In this document: piece after piece, positions 51,993 to 60,597 of the stretch
Layout: every line of letters starts with the position of its first letter
How positions within the stretch are numbered: position 1 is the first letter of the stretch
Assembly: GCF_001269905.1 (NCBI RefSeq)
Contig: NZ_LHVK01000014.1
Location: 397 to 64,396, forward strand
Source of the DNA: Pseudomonas corrugata
Lineage (GTDB): Bacteria; Pseudomonadota; Gammaproteobacteria; Pseudomonadales; Pseudomonadaceae
Reading direction: 5' to 3'
Length of the DNA: 64,000 nucleotides
Notes under the pieces: model-generated
Database searches by the model: none
What the model saw: the letters and a program-made list of their open reading frames with translations, nothing else
What the model was told of the DNA's origin: nothing
Translations under genes and position numbers: made by a program

Positions 51993-52901
51993 TCAAGGCT
52001 GTTTCTTGAACACATAGAACAGGTTCGGCTCGCTCACCAGGTACAGAGTGCCGTCATCGTCCATGGCGATGCCTTCGGCCTGGGGGACATTTTTTTGCAA
52101 TCCCTGGCGACCTTTGCTCAACGACAGGGTGCTCAGGGGTTTCCCGTCGATATCCAGCTCGATGATCAACCGCGACTCATCGGACAATGCCAGCAAATGG
52201 CCGCTGCGCTCATCGTATTGCAGGCTCGACAGGTCGCGCACGAACAGTCCGGCATCGCGCTTGGGGTTGTTGATGACGTGGACTGCGTAAGATTTTTCTG
52301 AGTTGTGATGGGGAAAACCCTGCACTTCATAAATCAGCATCGGGTCGCGCTCCTTCGCGACGAACAGCCGCTTGCCCACTGAATCGTAAGCCAGTCCTTC
52401 GAATCCTTTGTTCTTGCTCATGTGCACGCCGAGGGTCATCTGTTCGGCGTCGGCCGCGTCGAGAAACCGGGTGCCTTCATCCAGGTGTATCTTGATCAGC
52501 CGCTGTTGGCGCTCGTCACTGATGACGTAAATGTCTTCGCTGATGAACTCCACCGCTTCCGGGTCACCGAAGCCGATCAGCGCCACCCGGCGCAGGATTT
52601 TGCCGTCCAGTGACAGTTCGATCAGTTCGGCATTCTTGTTGGTGACGGTGAACAGGCTCTTGCGTACCGGATCGAAGGTCAGTGCCGATACGTCATCGAG
52701 ACCTTCGATCACCAGGGCCTCTTTCGTAATCCGGTACTGATCCAGGGCGATGGCCTGCTCATTTGCGGGTTGCCAGAGGGTATTGAGGTTGAACCAGGCC
52801 CGTTCGAACAGGCGCAGGTACTGACCCGCCGTGATCAGGGCGATCAGGGCGATTGCCAGCAACATCAGGATCAAGGGCTTGGGACGGGCAAGTCGACGCA
52901 T
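51993..52901 (-). CDS. SdiA-regulated-domain protein 1 (membrane-anchored beta-propeller)
   Basis: 302-residue protein with an N-terminal anchor or signal (PKPLILMLLAIALIALITAG) and a SdiA-regulated/YjiK-like propeller domain: GLDDVSALTFDPVRKSLFTV, LIGFGDPEAVEFISEDIYVI, NKGFEGLAYDSVGKRLFVAK, LSSLQYDERSGHLLALSDES and QAEGIAMDDDGTLYLVSEPN. The start is set at ATG 52901 (MRRLARPKPL); an ATG 13 codons upstream is in frame and neither has a strong ribosome site. The domain probably faces the periplasm. A tandem paralogue lies just upstream. Function unknown. Confidence 0.82.
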   Translation of the reverse strand: MRRLARPKPLILMLLAIALIALITAGQYLRLFERAWFNLNTLWQPANEQAIALDQYRITKEALVIEGLDDVSALTFDPVRKSLFTVTNKNAELIELSLDGKILRRVALIGFGDPEAVEFISEDIYVISDERQQRLIKIHLDEGTRFLDAADAEQMTLGVHMSKNKGFEGLAYDSVGKRLFVAKERDPMLIYEVQGFPHHNSEKSYAVHVINNPKRDAGLFVRDLSSLQYDERSGHLLALSDESRLIIELDIDGKPLSTLSLSKGRQGLQKNVPQAEGIAMDDDGTLYLVSEPNLFYVFKKQP

Positions 52902-53017
52902 GGGGTGGGCTCGGTAAGAACAGGTGGCTGGAAATATCACAGCGGCCTGAACTGAAGCTTAATGGCTGTGTGCCACACCCTACGGCGAAGGAGAAATTAC
53001 CTTACAGAGTTGCGCTG

Positions 53018-53950
53018 TCAGCGTTGTTTTTCGAAACGATAGAACAGGTTCGGCTCGCTGACCATGTACATGTTACCGGCTTCGTCCACGGTGACGCCTT
53101 CGGCGCGGGGGATGGTGTTCTTCAGCCCGTTGAAGCCGCCCAGCAAGGTCATGAAACTGACTTGCTGGCCTTTTTTATCAAGCTCCAGCAGCAGATGTGA
53201 ATCGGCCGAAAGCACCAGCATATGACCGGTTCGAGGATCTATCGCCAGGGCCGAGAGGTTGCGCATATCCAGTTCATTGCTGGTATGGATCTGCTTGTCA
53301 CCCTTGAGCAGCAGGCTGCCATCGCTTTTCCAGGTGAACAACGCTGGCGGGCGTTCCTCGCCCAGCACCAGTTGCTGGTTGCGTGGATCCCAGACGACCG
53401 CTTCGAACCCCTTGTTCTGGTTCTTTGAAGGGCCAAGGTCGTAGTCAGGGAAATCGCTCTTGTTCAACTCCCGCGTATCGGTGTCGACGTGAACGATCGA
53501 CAGTGTGTGGCTTCGCTCATCGGTAATGGCCAGTAGTCCGTTCTCCATGAAAGAGACCCCTTCAGGATTACTCCAGCCCACCAAAGGCATCTTGCGCAGC
53601 ACGTCGCCCTGCAAGGTCAGCTCCACCAGGAACGGATTCTTGCCCATCACGGCAAACAGGGTCTTGGTCTGTGGGTTGTAGGTCACATCGGACGCTTCAT
53701 CCTTCTCCATGCCAGGGAGCGGCTTGGCGTCGATCACGGCTGTGTAATCCGGCAGCCAGACGCTTTCCTGGCGTAGAGCCGGGCTTTGAAAGTGTTCCTT
53801 CACCCATAGCAGGCCCCGGTCATCCCAATGCATCGCAAACGCCAATCCATAAGCGGCAGCCAGCGCCAGCAGCGACCAGGCATACCGGGGCAGGGCAAAG
53901 CGGGAGCGGCGGGCAGGTTTGGCGTGGGGCAGTACTTGGGTCTTGGCCAT
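53018..53950 (-). CDS. SdiA-regulated-domain protein 2 (membrane-anchored beta-propeller)
   Basis: 310-residue paralogue of the next gene on the same strand. Basic N-terminus then a helix (YAWSLLALAAAYGLAFAMHW), followed by the same propeller blades: DEASDVTYNPQTKTLFAVMG, LVGWSNPEGVSFMENGLLAI, NKGFEAVVWDPRNQQLVLGE, LSALAIDPRTGHMLVLSADS and RAEGVTVDEAGNMYMVSEPN with a C-terminal FYRFEKQR like the FYVFKKQP of the partner. The 116-base gap between the two suggests co-transcription or tandem duplication with separate promoters. Confidence 0.82.
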   Translation of the reverse strand: MAKTQVLPHAKPARRSRFALPRYAWSLLALAAAYGLAFAMHWDDRGLLWVKEHFQSPALRQESVWLPDYTAVIDAKPLPGMEKDEASDVTYNPQTKTLFAVMGKNPFLVELTLQGDVLRKMPLVGWSNPEGVSFMENGLLAITDERSHTLSIVHVDTDTRELNKSDFPDYDLGPSKNQNKGFEAVVWDPRNQQLVLGEERPPALFTWKSDGSLLLKGDKQIHTSNELDMRNLSALAIDPRTGHMLVLSADSHLLLELDKKGQQVSFMTLLGGFNGLKNTIPRAEGVTVDEAGNMYMVSEPNLFYRFEKQR

Positions 53951-54071
53951 CGGTGATTGCGTTCCAGGAATTCGGGCTGGGGAATGGCTGGCTCAGATGC
54001 CGCATTCTTCGGAATTATCCGGATGGCATGTGAAAAAAACGGTAAATCGTGGGGTGGATGCCTTAAAACCC

Positions 54072-54162
54072 TTGTGGGAGCGAGCCTGCTCGCGATAGTG
54101 GTGTGTCAGGCAACATCAATGTTGCAGGCAGACCGCGATCGCGAGCAGGCTCGCTCCCACAG
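54072..54162. repeat. REP pair (GTGGGAGCGAGCC family)
   Basis: CTTGTGGGAGCGAGCCTGCT and the inverse GATCGCGAGCAGGCTCGCTC lie between the SdiA-regulated-type gene start and the fumarylacetoacetase-like gene end. Confidence 0.85.
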
Positions 54163-54181
54163 AAAGGAGATGACGCAGCTG

Positions 54182-54847
54182 TCAGCAAACGCTGCTTTCG
54201 AAACGGCTCGCGCCCGGCAGTTCCAGCACCAGCTCATCACCCACATTCAACGGGCCGACGCCCGCCGGGGTGCCAGTGAGGATCACGTCGCCAGCCTGCA
54301 GCGAGAAGCAGCCGGCCATGTATTGGATCATCGGCACGATGGGGTTGAGCATCAGACTGCTGTTGCCATCCTGGCGCACTTCACCGTTGATGGTGAGGCG
54401 CACGGGAATGTCTGTCAGGTCGGCAAAGGTGGCGTTCGATACGAATGGCCCAATCACCGCGGCGCCGTCGAATGACTTGGCAACTTCCCACGGCAGGCCC
54501 TTGGCCTTGAGTTCGGCCTGTTTGTCCCGAAGAGTCAGGTCCAGGGCCGGAGCAAAGCCGGAGATGGCGTCGAGGACTTCTTCGACGCTTGGCCGGGTCG
54601 ACAGCGGCTTGCCGATCAGCACGGCAATTTCCGCTTCGTAATGCACCGAACCCCGGTCCACTGGAATGCTGAAGCTGCCTTCCAGCGGCACCACGCAACT
54701 GCCGGGTTTGATGAACAGCAAGGGTTCGGTGGGCACCGGGTTATCCAGTTCCTTTGCATGTTCGGCGTAATTACGGCCAATGCACACCACCTTCCCGACC
54801 GGAAAGTGGATGCGGGTACCGTCGACATACTGGTGCTGATAGCTCAT
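54182..54847 (-). CDS. Fumarylacetoacetate-hydrolase-family protein
   Basis: 221-residue FAH-fold enzyme with the metal-binding EAEIAVLIGK and the family segments VVCIGRNYAEHAKELDNPVP, LLFIKPGSCVVPLEG, KSFDGAAVIGPFVS and GDVILTGTPAGVGPL. Members cleave or decarboxylate beta-diketo acids (acylpyruvate, fumarylpyruvate, oxaloacetate). It starts 40 bases downstream of the FAD-linked dehydrogenase gene on the same strand, so an operon linked to 2-oxo-acid metabolism is likely; an oxaloacetate-tautomerase or decarboxylase-type role is one option. Confidence 0.87.
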   Translation of the reverse strand: MSYQHQYVDGTRIHFPVGKVVCIGRNYAEHAKELDNPVPTEPLLFIKPGSCVVPLEGSFSIPVDRGSVHYEAEIAVLIGKPLSTRPSVEEVLDAISGFAPALDLTLRDKQAELKAKGLPWEVAKSFDGAAVIGPFVSNATFADLTDIPVRLTINGEVRQDGNSSLMLNPIVPMIQYMAGCFSLQAGDVILTGTPAGVGPLNVGDELVLELPGASRFESSVC

Positions 54848-54887
54848 TACCGACTCCTGTTTTCTGAAACTTATCAGGTGCTTTTCA

Positions 54888-56282
54888 TCACACCGCGAAA
54901 ATCTTGCCCGGATTCATGATGCCGTTCGGGTCGAATGCGGCCTTGATGGCTTTCATATATTCGATTTCCACCGGCGAGCGACTATAGGTCAGGTAGTCCC
55001 GCTTGGTCATGCCTACGCCGTGTTCGGCCGAGATCGAGCCATGGTATTTCTCGACGATCTCGAACACCCATTTGTTCACTGTCGCACACTTGGCGAAAAA
55101 TTCATCCTTGCCCAGGTTCTCCGGCTTGAGAATATTCAGGTGCAGGTTGCCATCGCCAATGTGGCCGTACCAGACGACTTCGAAGTCCGGGTAGTGTCTG
55201 CCGACGATTGCGTCTATTTCCTTGAGAAAATCCGGGACGTTCGAGACAGTCACCGAAATGTCGTTCTTGTACGGCATCCAGTGGGAGATGGTTTCCGAGA
55301 TGTATTCACGCAGCTTCCACAGATTCTGTAGCTGGGTTTCGCTCTGACTCATCACGCCATCGAGCACCCAGCCCTGTTCCACGCAGTGCTCGAAGGTAGC
55401 CAGGGCGTGATTGGCAACGTCTTCGGTAGTGGCTTCGAACTCCAGCAGAGCGTAGAACGGGCAGTCGGTTTCGAACGGTGCCGGCACGTCGCCCCGACCC
55501 ATGATCTTGGCCAAGGCCTTATCCGAAAAAAACTCGAAGGCGGTCAGGTCGAGTTTGCCCTGGAAGGCGTGGAGCACGGGCATGATCGAATCGAAGTCCG
55601 GCGTGCCGAGCACCATTGCCGTGAGGTTCTTCGGCGCCCGATCCAGGCGCATGGTGGCCTCGACCACGAAACCGAGGGTGCCTTCGGCGCCGATGAACAA
55701 CTGCCGCAGGTCATAGCCAGTGGCGTTCTTGATCAGATCCTTGTTCAGCTCCAGCAGATCGCCCTTACCGGTGACAACTTTCATCCCGGCTACCCAATTA
55801 CGGGTCATGCCATAGCGAATCACCTTGATCCCGCCGGCATTGGTGCCGATATTGCCGCCAATCTGGCTGGAACCAGCCGAAGCGAAGTCCACCGGGTAGT
55901 ACAGCCCATGCTCTTGAGCCTTGTTCTGCATTTGTTCGGTGATGACGCCCGGCTGGCAAACGGCGGTGCGGTCGGTGAGGTTCACCCCGAGAATCTGGTT
56001 CATGTAGTCGAATGAGACGACCACTTCGCCGTTGGCCGCCACGGCTGCGGCGGAAAGCCCGGTGCGTCCGCCCGAAGGCACCAGGGCGATCCGGTGTGCA
56101 TTCGCCCAGCGTACGATGGCCTGGACCTGTTCGATGGTCTTGGGGAAAACGATGGCACTCGGCGCCGGGGCGAAGTGTCGGGTCCAATCCTTTCCATAGG
56201 CTTGCAGGGAGTCGGCATCGGTCAGCACCTTGCCAGGCTCGACCAGGGACTTGAGCTCTTCTATCGGGGCAGGATTGGTCAT
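54888..56282 (-). CDS. FAD-linked D-2-hydroxyglutarate dehydrogenase-type oxidoreductase
   Basis: 464-residue flavoprotein of the FAD_binding_4/FAD-oxidase_C group. The FAD loop is LVPSGGRTGLSAAAVAANGE, then SSQIGGNIGTNAGGIKVIRY, NATGYDLRQLFIGAEGTLGF, and the metal-site region WYGHIGDGNLHLNILKPEN with SAEHGVGMTKRDYL near the end. Divergent placement next to serA points to D-2-hydroxyglutarate dehydrogenase, which re-oxidises the D-2-hydroxyglutarate formed by SerA, as shown for Pseudomonas relatives. The start is ATG 56282 (MTNPAPIEELKSLV); an upstream ATG (56312) adds ten residues. Confidence 0.9.
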   Translation of the reverse strand: MTNPAPIEELKSLVEPGKVLTDADSLQAYGKDWTRHFAPAPSAIVFPKTIEQVQAIVRWANAHRIALVPSGGRTGLSAAAVAANGEVVVSFDYMNQILGVNLTDRTAVCQPGVITEQMQNKAQEHGLYYPVDFASAGSSQIGGNIGTNAGGIKVIRYGMTRNWVAGMKVVTGKGDLLELNKDLIKNATGYDLRQLFIGAEGTLGFVVEATMRLDRAPKNLTAMVLGTPDFDSIMPVLHAFQGKLDLTAFEFFSDKALAKIMGRGDVPAPFETDCPFYALLEFEATTEDVANHALATFEHCVEQGWVLDGVMSQSETQLQNLWKLREYISETISHWMPYKNDISVTVSNVPDFLKEIDAIVGRHYPDFEVVWYGHIGDGNLHLNILKPENLGKDEFFAKCATVNKWVFEIVEKYHGSISAEHGVGMTKRDYLTYSRSPVEIEYMKAIKAAFDPNGIMNPGKIFAV

Positions 56283-56356
56283 CGGCAAAACTCTCGAACA
56301 ATTCATGGTCACCCTGAGAACGCTTCATGTCGCAGAATGAGTGTTTGCAGGTCGCA

Positions 56357-56368
56357 TATGCTAGCATA
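56357..56368. promoter_or_regulatory. Palindrome with two overlapping -10-like hexamers
   Basis: TATGCTAGCATA is a perfect 12-bp palindrome in the 202-bp divergent region between the dehydrogenase and serA genes. It gives TATGCT on each strand, so it could be the -10 of either gene or an operator. No matching -35 seen. Confidence 0.35.
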
Positions 56369-56484
56369 CCGCCCCCGTAGAACAGCGCCGAAGGCCGTTC
56401 TGCGGCGACGGCCATCAAGCCGGTCGGGCCAGCGTCGCGCGGTCCGATTCCCTGCCATTTTTTCCGGGACACAGGTTTACGCAG

Positions 56485-57714
56485 ATGAGCAAGACTTCTC
56501 TCGATAAGAGCAAGATCAGGTTCCTTCTCCTCGAAGGCGTCCACCAATCGGCTGTCGACGTCCTCAAGTCGGCGGGCTATACCAGTATCGAGTACATCAC
56601 CAGTTCTCTGCCGGAAGCCCAGCTCAAGGAAAAGATCGCCGATGCTCATTTCATCGGCATTCGCTCCCGCACCCAATTGACCGAAGAGGTCTTTGACCAC
56701 GCCAAGAAACTGGTGGCGGTCGGCTGCTTCTGCATCGGCACCAACCAGGTTGACCTTGACGCGGCTCGCGAACGCGGTATCGCGGTGTTCAACGCACCGT
56801 ACTCCAACACCCGTTCCGTTGCCGAGCTGGTGCTGGCCGAAGCCATCCTGCTGCTGCGCGGCATCCCCGAGAAAAACGCTTCCTGCCACCGTGGCGGCTG
56901 GATCAAGAGTGCGGCCAACTCCTTCGAAATCCGTGGCAAGAAGCTGGGGATCGTCGGTTATGGCTCGATCGGCACCCAGTTGTCGGTCCTGGCCGAAGGC
57001 TTGGGCATGCAGGTGTTCTTCTACGACACCGTGACCAAGCTGCCACTGGGCAACGCCACCCAGGTCAACGATCTGCATGAGTTGCTGGGCATGTCCGACA
57101 TCGTGACCCTGCATGTGCCGGAAACCGCGGCGACCCAATGGATGATCGGCGAGAAGGAAATCCGCGCCATCAAGAAGGGCGGGATCCTGATCAACGCCGC
57201 CCGCGGCACTGTGGTCAAGCTCGATGCGCTGGCCGACGCGATCAAGGACAAGCACTTGATCGGTGCTGCCATCGACGTGTTCCCGGTGGAGCCGCGCTCC
57301 AACGACGATATCTTCGAAAGCCCGCTGCGTGGCCTGGACAACGTGATCCTGACCCCGCACATCGGTGGCTCTACCGCTGAAGCCCAGGCCAACATCGGTC
57401 TGGAAGTGGCGGAAAAACTGGTCAAGTACAGCGACAACGGTACTTCGGTATCGTCCGTGAACTTCCCGGAAGTGGCCCTGCCGGCGCACCCTGGCAAACA
57501 CCGCCTGCTGCACATCCACGAAAACATCCCGGGTGTGATGAGCGAGATCAACAAGGTCTTCGCGGAAAACGGTATCAACATTTCCGGTCAGTTCCTGCAG
57601 ACCAACGAGAAGGTCGGTTACGTCGTGATCGACGTCGATGCCGAATACTCGGACCTGGCGCAAGAGAAGCTGCAACACATCAAGGGCACCATTCGGTCCC
57701 GCGTGTTGTTCTAA
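56485..57714 (+). CDS. serA: D-3-phosphoglycerate dehydrogenase
   Basis: 409-residue SerA, the first enzyme of serine biosynthesis; it can also reduce 2-oxoglutarate to D-2-hydroxyglutarate. Visible: substrate domain (HFIGIRSRTQLTEEVFDHAK), NAD loop LGIVGYGSIGTQLSVLAEGL, INAARGTVVKLDALADAIKD, catalytic His in LTPHIGGSTAEAQANIGLEV, and a C-terminal ACT domain (about 335-409; HRLLHIHENIPGVMSEINKV) for serine feedback. The length is that of the E. coli-type enzyme. A strong symmetric terminator follows 40 bases after the stop. Confidence 0.95.
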   Translation: MSKTSLDKSKIRFLLLEGVHQSAVDVLKSAGYTSIEYITSSLPEAQLKEKIADAHFIGIRSRTQLTEEVFDHAKKLVAVGCFCIGTNQVDLDAARERGIAVFNAPYSNTRSVAELVLAEAILLLRGIPEKNASCHRGGWIKSAANSFEIRGKKLGIVGYGSIGTQLSVLAEGLGMQVFFYDTVTKLPLGNATQVNDLHELLGMSDIVTLHVPETAATQWMIGEKEIRAIKKGGILINAARGTVVKLDALADAIKDKHLIGAAIDVFPVEPRSNDDIFESPLRGLDNVILTPHIGGSTAEAQANIGLEVAEKLVKYSDNGTSVSSVNFPEVALPAHPGKHRLLHIHENIPGVMSEINKVFAENGINISGQFLQTNEKVGYVVIDVDAEYSDLAQEKLQHIKGTIRSRVLF

Positions 57715-57754
57715 AGAGCAGTGGCGAGCTGTTAGCTTCAAGTGGCATGTAATG

Positions 57755-57788
57755 AAAAAACGGGAGTCCATATGGACTCCCGTTTTTT
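57755..57788. terminator. Bidirectional intrinsic terminator after serA
   Basis: A perfect 34-bp palindrome: AAAAAACGGGAGTCCA and its inverse TGGACTCCCGTTTTTT around TA. It has a strong stem with T runs on both strands and serves serA and the convergent DUF4399 gene. Confidence 0.93.
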
Positions 57789-57804
57789 ATGGCCTGATAT
57801 AAAC

Positions 57805-57835
57805 CTGTGGGAGCGAGCAGGCTCGCACACAGAGG
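57805..57835. repeat. Single REP unit
   Basis: CTGTGGGAGCGAGCAGGCTC followed by GCACACAG is a single, self-complementary copy between the serA terminator and the DUF4399 gene. Confidence 0.75.
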
Positions 57836-57858
57836 TATTTACTGTCAGTCAATCACGT

Positions 57859-58281
57859 TTATTTCACGTTTACGGTGATCTTTTCGGAGACAATCGGCGG
57901 ATCGAACGGTACATGGCTGAAGTCGCCCAGCTCCAGCTGCAGTGTGTGCTTGCCTGGTGCCAGTTTGATGGTGGCCTCGGTTTGCGCCTTGCCGAAGTGC
58001 ATGTGGTTGGCGTCGGCCGGAATCGCCGCGCCGGCGGCAGGCAGTTTGTCGACGTCGATCAGCAGGTGATGATGTCCGGTGTTCTTTGTCGTATCACCCG
58101 CCGGTGCCAGCGCAACGCCCTCGACGCCGAACTTGACCTTGAATTCCTGGGGGACGGTGGCGCCATCCTCTGGGGATACGAAAAATACCTTTGCGTCTTT
58201 AGGCGCGGGCGTTGCTGTCGCCAGCATCGAGGTTCCCAGCAACAGGCCTGCTAAAACTGCACGTGACATAAAGCTTTTCAT
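57859..58281 (-). CDS. DUF4399-family periplasmic protein
   Basis: 140-residue exported protein. Signal peptide MKSFMSRAVLAGLLLGTSML to about ATA|TPAP, then a DUF4399 domain with VFFVSPEDGATVPQEFKVKF, the His-rich NTGHHHLLID, ANHMHFGKAQTEATIKLAPG and HTLQLELGDFSHVPFDPPIV. The clustered His residues suggest metal binding, but this is not demonstrated. The ATG at 58281 follows GGAGAAAAAA. A homologue next to serA is what I recall in P. aeruginosa. Single gene between the serA terminator and a divergent binding-protein gene. Confidence 0.87.
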   Translation of the reverse strand: MKSFMSRAVLAGLLLGTSMLATATPAPKDAKVFFVSPEDGATVPQEFKVKFGVEGVALAPAGDTTKNTGHHHLLIDVDKLPAAGAAIPADANHMHFGKAQTEATIKLAPGKHTLQLELGDFSHVPFDPPIVSEKITVNVK

Positions 58282-58414
58282 TTTTTTCTCCAGTTTTTCC
58301 GTGAAATCCTGTTGGTCGTGACAACTTCATGACCAATCGTTGTCGAAGCCTGCAACAACCATAGCAAAGCGAGCCTGAAACGAGCGTCGCTTGTACCCAT
58401 ACAAAGGAGTGACC

Positions 58415-58993
58415 ATGCGTTTCCTGCCTGGCCTGATCTGCCTGCTACCCCTTCTGAGTCCCCTGGCCCATGCCGAGCTGATTGATGACGTCAATGATCG
58501 TGGCGAATTGCGCATCGCCCTCGAAGCCAATGCCGCTCCCTTCAACTTCAAGGAGGACGGCAAGCTCAGCGGCTTCGAAGTGGAACTGGGCCAGATGCTG
58601 GCCAATGAACTCGATGTGCGCGCCGACTTTGTGGTCACCGATGCCGCGGATCTGCTGAGCGGCGTGGAAAGTGGCAAGTACGATGTCGCCATCAACCACA
58701 TAGCAATGACCCCGGAACTGGCGGAACGTTTCGACACCAGTGCTGCTTACAGCCACCCGGATGCGCAGCTGTTGGCGAAGAAGGAGGACGCACCGCGCCC
58801 GCTCATGATGGCGCAGTCTTTCCAACCGGAAGAAAAGCGCGGTCCGGCACCGAGTCTGGTGATCCCGTTCCAGAAGGGCAACCCGGCGTTCAAGGCCAGC
58901 GTGGACAACGCCCTGGCGCGTATCAAGGATGATGGGAGGTTGGAGCAGTTGACGCAGAAGTGGTTGGGTAAGCAGCAACCGGTTGGACAGTAG
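58415..58993 (+). CDS. Small solute-binding (SBP_bac_3) periplasmic protein
   Basis: 192-residue protein with a signal peptide (MRFLPGLICLLPLLSPLAHA|ELID) and a shortened amino-acid-binding domain: DVNDRGELRIALEANAAPFN, GKLSGFEVELGQMLANELDV, SGKYDVAINHIAMTPELAER and a C-terminal FKASVDNALARIKDDGRLEQ with LTQKWLG. It is some 60 residues shorter than usual binding proteins because the second lobe is reduced. ATG 58415 is decided by AAAGGAG (58403-58409). No transporter genes are adjacent. It may be a binding protein for the amino-acid ABC system or have become a sensor. Confidence 0.8.
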   Translation: MRFLPGLICLLPLLSPLAHAELIDDVNDRGELRIALEANAAPFNFKEDGKLSGFEVELGQMLANELDVRADFVVTDAADLLSGVESGKYDVAINHIAMTPELAERFDTSAAYSHPDAQLLAKKEDAPRPLMMAQSFQPEEKRGPAPSLVIPFQKGNPAFKASVDNALARIKDDGRLEQLTQKWLGKQQPVGQ

Positions 58994-58998
58994 TGCCG

Positions 58999-59066
58999 TC
59001 ATCGCGAGCGGGCTCGCTCCCACCGGGGAATGCCATCACCTGTGGGGACGAACCTGTTCGCGATGA
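58999..59066. repeat. REP pair, diverged
   Basis: TCATCGCGAGCGGGCTCGCT and the inverse CTGTGGGGACGAACCTGTTC are close-spaced copies between the convergent binding-protein and methyltransferase genes. Confidence 0.75.
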
Positions 59067-59078
59067 GGTCTTCAAGGG

Positions 59079-59708
59079 TTAAAGCGTCTTGCGCCACACA
59101 CTCGCCAGCCATGGCTGTTGCTCCCGGGGCAACCCCGTCGGCCGGTAGTAGTGTTCCAGTTCGACAAAACCGGCTGCGATGAGCAGCGTGCGCCAAGCCT
59201 CGAGGTCGTGATAGGCGCCGAAGCGCTGGCCGTTCCAGCCCTCCTGGTTCTCGCCCCGGGGGTTGGAACTGAACAGCACACCGCCGGGCTTGAGGGTGGC
59301 ATGCAGCTGCCTGAGCACTCTAGGCAGTTCCTGGACGGGAATATGAAACAGTACGGCGTTGGCGAAGATCCCGTCGAAGCGTTCGGTTGGCAGGTCAAGT
59401 TGCAGGAAATCCTGTTGCCAGACCTCGCACCCGCTGTCGTGATGGGCCATCCGGGCGAATTCGGCTGAGCCGTCCAGGCCCACCGCCACATGGCCCATGG
59501 CGGTGAATTTCTGTAAGTCCCGCCCGGGACCGCAACCGAAATCCAGAATGTGCAGCGGTGTCTGGCCCTGGATATGGCGCAGTAGTGCATCGATATTCTG
59601 GCTGACATCGTGATCGCGGGTGCCTTCGCGAAACTCCTCGGCGACGGCGTTGTAATGACCCAGGGTCGTGGTGGTGATGGCGTGCAGGTCTTCGGGAGTA
59701 AGTTTCAT
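59079..59708 (-). CDS. Class I SAM-dependent methyltransferase
   Basis: 209-residue Rossmann-fold methyltransferase. Motif I is HILDFGCGPGRDLQKFTAMG, then VAVGLDGSAEFARMAH, motif IV-like FDGIFANAVLFHIPVQELPR, and LHATLKPGGVLFSSNPRGEN. The start MKLTPEDLHAITTTTLGHYN with a conserved YNAVAEEFREGTRDHDVSQN region is typical of a small Pseudomonas subgroup. The ATG at 59708 is chosen because upstream residues are not family-like. Substrate unknown. Single gene. Confidence 0.85.
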   Translation of the reverse strand: MKLTPEDLHAITTTTLGHYNAVAEEFREGTRDHDVSQNIDALLRHIQGQTPLHILDFGCGPGRDLQKFTAMGHVAVGLDGSAEFARMAHHDSGCEVWQQDFLQLDLPTERFDGIFANAVLFHIPVQELPRVLRQLHATLKPGGVLFSSNPRGENQEGWNGQRFGAYHDLEAWRTLLIAAGFVELEHYYRPTGLPREQQPWLASVWRKTL

Positions 59709-59826
59709 GGTCGTTGGCTTGGATGGGGAGCGTGGGCGGACTATAGCGCAACAGCATGGCGTCACGACCCGACAGAAACACACTCCCCTTCTCGTACAAG
59801 CGTTGGCGTCTCCGGGGGGCTTCGCT

Positions 59827-60597
59827 TCAAGGCTTCATGCGTCTCGGTTCGGCGGCCATGAGGGGGGCTTTCGGTGGCGTTCTCGAATAGGACCTGGCGC
59901 AACCGATCGTCAGCGTTCTGGGTGGCGCCCAGTGGGAGTTGTTGCCCACTCGATCGAGGATGCAATAGGTGACCTCCAGGCGCAGGTCTTCTCCCGCTTC
60001 CAGAATGATCTCCGGGGGCACCCAGACATTGACCGGTTGGCCCACTTCGCTTGATTTGATCCGGGGCAAGTCCATGCGCACATCGCCCCAGCGCAAGGTG
60101 ATTGCATCGTCGACGGCCATGTTCAGGTAGGGCTCAATGGTCAACGGGACTCCGCGTTTGATCTGGCTCGGGTTCACCCCGTGACGACGGATGGCGTCTG
60201 GAATACGCACCGGTGCCAACCCTTGGTTTTCATCGCCACTCAGGGTTGATGTCCGGCCGCCTGGGCAATCGAGCTTGACCTGCACCCGATGCGTTGCCGA
60301 CAACGCTGGTCCGCGCCCGATTCGCATCACACGATAATGGATGCGCGAGCTGCCGTTGACGATGAAGCTCTCCGGCACACGCAGCGTGACGCTGGCTTGT
60401 ACATCCGCCTCGGTCAGCAGGCGGGAGCCGACGTAGCAGTTGTCCCAGAACAGTTCGATCAGGTCGCCGGTATCCATGCCGGGATAAGGGGCGATGAGCA
60501 CTTCCAGGCGAGCGGCACCGGTGATGTTGATACCGGTACGGCAGGCATTGGCGAGGGAGGGAGCGGCCAGCTCCGGGATGGTTGACGTACATGTCAT
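59827..60597 (-). CDS. Hypothetical protein with two Ig-like modules
   Basis: I do not recognise a named family. It is a 256-residue protein without signal peptide, made of two similar strand-rich modules. The first (about 25-125) has LIAPYPGMDTGDLIELFWDN, ASVTLRVPESFIVNGSSRIH and YRVMRIG. The second (about 140-235) has LTIEPYLNMAVDDAITLRWG, VNVWVPPEIILEAGEDLRLE and VTYCILDRVGNNSHW. The pattern of a short substrate-like strand, then D-x-I-x-L-x-W, then a V-x-V-P-x-x-I element repeats in both. The ATG at 60597 follows GGAGAACACC. Single gene with a long upstream region. It may belong to the exported or toxin-associated Ig-repeat proteins of fluorescent pseudomonads. Confidence 0.6.
   Translation of the reverse strand: MTCTSTIPELAAPSLANACRTGINITGAARLEVLIAPYPGMDTGDLIELFWDNCYVGSRLLTEADVQASVTLRVPESFIVNGSSRIHYRVMRIGRGPALSATHRVQVKLDCPGGRTSTLSGDENQGLAPVRIPDAIRRHGVNPSQIKRGVPLTIEPYLNMAVDDAITLRWGDVRMDLPRIKSSEVGQPVNVWVPPEIILEAGEDLRLEVTYCILDRVGNNSHWAPPRTLTIGCARSYSRTPPKAPLMAAEPRRMKP

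Noticed and set aside
55798..57771. 657-residue minus-strand frame
   Set aside because: Antisense to serA and an alternative frame of the FAD dehydrogenase; shows no family motifs.
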